This document shows, in pieces, positions 61,515 to 64,000 of a stretch of DNA of 64,000 nt. The position numbers were made by a program, and so were the translations under genes. Within the stretch, counting starts at the first letter, position 1, and each line of letters begins with the position of its first letter. The stretch is from Tuberibacillus calidus DSM 17572 (GTDB lineage Bacteria; Bacillota; Bacilli; Bacillales; Sporolactobacillaceae): the NCBI RefSeq assembly GCF_000430685.1, contig NZ_AUMM01000003.1, forward strand, positions 1 to 64,000. Direction: 5' to 3'. Below the pieces are notes generated by a model, which worked only from the letters and a program-made list of their open reading frames with translations, ran no database searches and was not told the origin of the DNA.

Positions 61515-64000
61515 TTAAGGAAAGATATCACGTATATCATATTCATCATTTTGTCTGTAACTGTTATTAGAGTTTTTTTCCGATTGGGTGCCATTGTTGT
61601 TTCCGTTATCCCCCATATGGCCGTTATTGGAGTTACCGGTATCGGTACCATTCTCAGTCGTACCGTTGTCATCATTATTGTTTATGGGTGGTGTGATCGG
61701 CCCGCATTTCGGGTCATCCGGGTGTTTTTCACAATGTTTGTCATTTGGTCCATTCGGTGGTCCGTTCGGTTGCTCTGTTTCTCCAACCGGAATTTGTATC
61801 GTCACATTGGACGGGTCGCTTCGGAGATTATTGGCTTCATTTTCCGGATCAGTATAGACGGCGGTGACAGTAAAGGAGTACGTTTCACCGGGCGTTAGGT
61901 TACTGACATCGATTTGATGTTTGTCAGTGGTAGCGATCGTCTCAGCTTTTCCATTGACCATTTGCGCCACTTCAAAATGGATGTGATCCTTTTTCTTATA
62001 ATCCCAAGAGATGACGACTGCCTGTTTCTTTTTATCATATTTTGCTTTGACATTTTTCGGCGGGTCGAGTTTTTGATATTTCGTTGACACTTTCGACGGT
62101 TCCGTGCCTCGGACAAAGAGCGCCGATATGACTTGTGACGGTGGTGTAAAATCACTGGCCAAAAGCCCAGTATCCTTTTCCACCGAGACGCGGACGACCG
62201 ACTTCGGCTGCTGCCAATCTGGCGTATTTTGTGAGGCAAGGTTTAAAATGATTTTCCCGAATAATGTACCTGAAATTCTTTTTTCCTCTGGTGTCATCAG
62301 GACATAACCTTTTCGTTCGCCTTCCTTGACGGTAGCGGTTTGATCATAGCCCACCCACACCGCCGCGGTGATTTTCGGTGTGTAGCCCACAAACCAGGAA
62401 TCCAAGTACCCCTTATTCATCTCTTCTTGTGTTAAATGATACCGTTTCTGTGCATCGGGGCCGGGGTTTGAAGACCCTGATTTACCAGCGACCGTATAGC
62501 CTCTTAATGATGGCCCATTATAGGTCCCGTTATCAATGACTTCCTTTAACATATCCGTGATCATGTAAGCGGTGTAATCGTGCATCGCAATATGACTAGA
62601 GTGATCGAATTCCACCCGCCGGCCGTCTGGATATTCAATGTATTTGATAGCATTCGGCTCATTATAAATGCCGTTATTGCCAAAGGCTGCATAGGCGGAT
62701 GCCATTTGCAATGGATTCGCTGTAAAGGAACCAAGGGCATAGGATTCATTGAAATGGTTTCGTTTAAATGGCACGCCAAGTTTTCCGGCAAATTTGATGA
62801 CGGAGTCGACTCCTGCTTCCTTATCAACCGTTTGTAATGCTTTAACGGCTGGAATGTTTCGGGATTGAGCAAGCGCCCGTTTCATTGTCATTGGCCCGAA
62901 ATATCTTCCATCCCAGTCACTGACGCTACGCCCATCAGAATACGTATGCGGGCTGTCATCTAAGATTTTACTCGTCGGCCATTTCAAATACTCAATCGCC
63001 GGGCCGTAATCCACAATCGGTTTGGCCGTGGAGCCAATTTGGTTACCGGTACCTTCTGTGGTGCTTCCAGCTAGGGCCCAGTTCGTGCCGTATTTATAAT
63101 TTACTCCACCGCCGACCGCCAAAATGTTGCCATTTTTAGTGTTGACAACGGCGATGCCGGACTGAATGTTCGCTGCTGTGCCGGCAAAGTTATTAGGGTC
63201 ATTGAGCAAGTTTTCTACCGTTTCTTGAGCTTTTTTATCAATGGTTGTGTAAATTTTTAAACCGCCTTGTGTCCATTGGTCTTTATCGATTTTTCCTGTG
63301 TCAACATACATTTGTTGCAGCATGTCGACAACAGCATAGTGATCTTTATTTTTCTGATCTTTCGGACGGTTTTTCATCATTTCCTTCATGGTGACTTTTT
63401 TGGCGGCCTCTGCTTGTGCTTTTGTAATTTTACCGTTTTTCACCATCATATCCAACACGAGATTTCGTCGTTTGATGGCGTTGTCCGGATGGGCGATTGG
63501 GTCATAATACCCCGGGCGGTTAGGTATGCCAGCAAGAAGTGCTGCCTGAGCAAGTGTGAGTTGATCTAAATGATCAACATCCAGCCCGAAATACGTATAA
63601 GCAGCCGTCCCAACCCCATAGACGCCGTTACTATAATAAATTTTGTTCAAATACATTTCGAGAATTTCATCTTTACTGTATTCACGGTCAAGTTTAACCG
63701 CAAGATACGCTTCTTGAATTTTACGCGTCAATGTTTTCTTAGGCGTTAGGTAACTCAGTTTGATCAATTGTTGGTCAATGGTGCTTGCCCCTTCGGCCCC
63801 AAAACCTTCCTTGATGTTAGCAACGACTGAACCGCCAATACGAATCGGGTCGATGCCATGGTGTTGATAGAAGCGAGCATCTTCGATTGAGATGACCGCA
63901 TCTTTCATGACGTCTGGAATTTTTTCAATGGGCGCATAGATCCGGTTTTCCGAGCCTACGGTATCCATTAATGTGCCATCCGCATAATAAATGCGTGTTC
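61515..64000 (-). CDS. ponA: Class A penicillin-binding protein 1A/1B (partial at right edge)
   Basis: Bifunctional glycosyltransferase and transpeptidase of cell-wall synthesis. The frame runs out of the window at 64000, so the N-terminal cytoplasmic part and membrane anchor are missing. Visible parts are the GT51 domain (SIEDARFYQHHGID with the catalytic glutamate), then the transpeptidase domain with GSTAKP (active serine), SRN and KSGS motifs. A fibronectin type III domain (about the last 190 to 85 residues) and a low-complexity Asn/Gly-rich tail follow. This long tail is typical of Bacillus PBP1. Position after nth matches B. subtilis, where recU would lie next. Confidence 0.93.
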   Translation of the reverse strand, partial: TRIYYADGTLMDTVGSENRIYAPIEKIPDVMKDAVISIEDARFYQHHGIDPIRIGGSVVANIKEGFGAEGASTIDQQLIKLSYLTPKKTLTRKIQEAYLAVKLDREYSKDEILEMYLNKIYYSNGVYGVGTAAYTYFGLDVDHLDQLTLAQAALLAGIPNRPGYYDPIAHPDNAIKRRNLVLDMMVKNGKITKAQAEAAKKVTMKEMMKNRPKDQKNKDHYAVVDMLQQMYVDTGKIDKDQWTQGGLKIYTTIDKKAQETVENLLNDPNNFAGTAANIQSGIAVVNTKNGNILAVGGGVNYKYGTNWALAGSTTEGTGNQIGSTAKPIVDYGPAIEYLKWPTSKILDDSPHTYSDGRSVSDWDGRYFGPMTMKRALAQSRNIPAVKALQTVDKEAGVDSVIKFAGKLGVPFKRNHFNESYALGSFTANPLQMASAYAAFGNNGIYNEPNAIKYIEYPDGRRVEFDHSSHIAMHDYTAYMITDMLKEVIDNGTYNGPSLRGYTVAGKSGSSNPGPDAQKRYHLTQEEMNKGYLDSWFVGYTPKITAAVWVGYDQTATVKEGERKGYVLMTPEEKRISGTLFGKIILNLASQNTPDWQQPKSVVRVSVEKDTGLLASDFTPPSQVISALFVRGTEPSKVSTKYQKLDPPKNVKAKYDKKKQAVVISWDYKKKDHIHFEVAQMVNGKAETIATTDKHQIDVSNLTPGETYSFTVTAVYTDPENEANNLRSDPSNVTIQIPVGETEQPNGPPNGPNDKHCEKHPDDPKCGPITPPINNNDDNGTTENGTDTGNSNNGHMGDNGNNNGTQSEKNSNNSYRQNDEYDIRDIFP

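Noticed and set aside
1-64000. CRISPR arrays, rRNA and tRNA genes
   Set aside because: No regularly spaced repeats, rRNA-like segments or convincing cloverleaf-ending CCA sequences were noticed.

Overview
The window looks like chromosomal DNA from an endospore-forming, bacillithiol-producing member of the Bacillales. Spore genes (sleB, ypeB, spoVIF, spoIVA, ypjB, a SleL/YaaH-type cortex hydrolase), bacillithiol genes (ypdA/bdr, bshA), menaquinone genes (hepS, menG, hepT) and a qcrABC complex point there. Gene order follows the Bacillus subtilis gudB-to-ponA segment closely, while the proteins are clearly diverged. The genus cannot be named from the sequence alone; a Bacillaceae or Sporolactobacillaceae relative is plausible.

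Layout. 1-6000: a partial gene, glutamate dehydrogenase, ypdA, prsW and the bicistronic sleB-ypeB germination pair. 6100-13640: a PilZ c-di-GMP receptor, cmk-plsC, an S1-domain protein, yphA, der, plsY, gpsA. 13700-17700: sporulation and small genes (spoVIF, yphE, yphF, spoIVA, hbs), interrupted by two clusters of repetitive DNA. 18170-25270: folE-mtrB (TRAP)-hepS-menG-hepT-ndk-cheR-aroC-aroB. 25270-29440: an accessory island of broken IS110-family transposases, a frameshifted secreted protein with a small membrane partner, and the end of a toxin gene with a small immunity-like gene. 29445-37746: trpDCFBA-hisC-tyrA-aroA. 38030-46065: ypiA, ypiB, ypiF, qcrABC, ypjA, ypjB, a YugP-type protease and ypjC. 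46270-51170: ypjD-dapB-mgsA-bshA-cca-birA. 51175-53500: panBC and a frameshifted panD behind a structured leader. 54050-58925: ypmA-ypmB-aspB-asnS-dnaD-nth. 59090-64000: a spore cortex hydrolase, a LigB-family protein and ponA on the minus strand, running off the end.

How the genes fit together. The aro/trp/his/tyr block is a supraoperon for aromatic amino acids: aroC and aroB supply chorismate-pathway steps and trpDCFBA converts anthranilate to tryptophan. The expected aroH and trpE are missing, and the accessory island sits exactly where they would be. A TRAP attenuator nevertheless lies immediately before trpD: a sigma-A promoter, about ten NAG triplets, an 11-bp antiterminator pairing, and a terminator whose 3' arm contains the trpD ribosome-binding site. 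The TRAP gene mtrB is in the same window. This is the most interesting signal found.

Other points of interest are a structured, terminator-ended leader before panB; a one-base frameshift in panD; loss of dinG and of bshB1 from their usual positions; palindromes in the dinG gap; two copies of an IS200/IS605-like terminal hairpin; and a triple GGGGTCAGTCCCC repeat.
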